Positions 63,809 through 64,000 of a stretch of 64,000 nucleotides of DNA are shown here, piece after piece. The first letter of the stretch is position 1. Each line of letters opens with the position of its first letter. The stretch comes from Synechococcaceae cyanobacterium (GTDB lineage: Bacteria; Cyanobacteriota; Cyanobacteriia; PCC-6307; Cyanobiaceae). Where the stretch lies: positions 90,926 through 154,925 of the forward strand of contig CANCJV010000002.1 in assembly GCA_947378425.1 (NCBI GenBank), given 5' to 3'. A model generated the notes under the pieces. It saw only the letters and a program-made list of their open reading frames with translations, made no database searches and had not been told where the DNA came from. Made by a program: the position numbers and the translations under genes.

Positions 63809-64000
63809 TCAGACGAGAGCGTTGATGGCGTAGTCGATGTAGTTGTTGGCAATGACGCCGGGGTCGCCAGCGATGCCGTGGTTGGCCTTGACGTAGTTGA
63901 GGGCCTCAACGTACCAGGAGGGGGAGAGTTCAAAGGCGCGGTTGATCTCATCGAGACCGGCGATCAGATACTCATCCATGGGGCCGGTGCCACCAGCGAC
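63809..64000 (-). CDS. cpcA: Phycocyanin alpha subunit, C-terminal part
   Basis: The last 63 residues of a phycobiliprotein alpha chain: [37 protein letters not shown], then DYAINALV and TGA at 63811-63809. The combination [12 protein letters not shown] and ending INALV fits CpcA. The N-terminal part and probably cpcB lie outside the window. Confidence 0.93.
   Translation of the reverse strand, partial: VAGGTGPMDEYLIAGLDEINRAFELSPSWYVEALNYVKANHGIAGDPGVIANNYIDYAINALV

Overview
The window reads as chromosome of a high-GC picocyanobacterium of the Cyanobium / Synechococcus (alpha-cyanobacterial) type. The evidence is photosystem I subunit PsaD, the end of a phycocyanin alpha gene followed by lyase genes cpcE and cpcF, a CrtD-type carotenoid desaturase, the cyanobacterial panC-cmk fusion, CAAD, Ycf45, DUF1815 and DUF2839 proteins, a P-loop-less DinG relative, and repeated GCGATCGC (HIP1) octamers. 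Genes are packed on both strands, with many 1-4 base overlaps (ATGA, GTGA, TGATG).

Layout. 0-5.2 kb: Ycf45-type ATPase, tRNA-Gln, a HAD hydrolase, recA behind a palindromic LexA-like box, DUF1815. 5.2-6 kb: non-coding, with one copy of a dispersed repeat. 6-12 kb: DUF2839, degenerate DinG-like helicase divergent from tyrA, crtD divergent from a fructosamine-kinase-like gene. 12.4-19.4 kb: CAAD protein, a JAMM protease beside an E1-rhodanese (MoeB-like) gene, an ion channel, a two-domain cobalamin adenosyltransferase, larE, speD, recF. 19.5-20.5 kb: tRNA-Arg and a second non-coding block with the inverted copy of the repeat. 20.5-31.3 kb: a long minus-strand run of housekeeping genes (trpE-gshA-ppc-GNAT, psaD, mrp-rodA-histidine kinase). 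31.5-37 kb: hemF, an amidase, a cytochrome-b6f cofactor-assembly factor, RNase D, an LpxB-related protein.

37-45 kb is different. It starts at a tRNA-Cys gene and holds an ISAs1-type transposase remnant, a LuxR regulator, a probable PEP-CTERM-like exported protein with an HpsJ-like membrane protein, small membrane proteins (two of them paralogues), and a visibly lower-GC stretch (41.8-43.8 kb) carrying remains of an NmrA-type reductase, its divergent HxlR regulator and the C-terminus of a type I restriction subunit HsdR. It looks like a decaying island. Next to it lies a 1828-residue lipase-RTX protein with a lipoprotein gene upstream.

51.8-64 kb: a P-type ATPase split by two single-base shifts, small and secreted hypothetical proteins, an aldo/keto reductase, purM, an RlpA-type protein, panC-cmk, and the phycocyanin locus cpcA-terminator-cpcE-cpcF-ptp, whose last three genes overlap end to start.

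The window shows no CRISPR array, rRNA or intact mobile element. Identifications come from reading translations; no database search was run.
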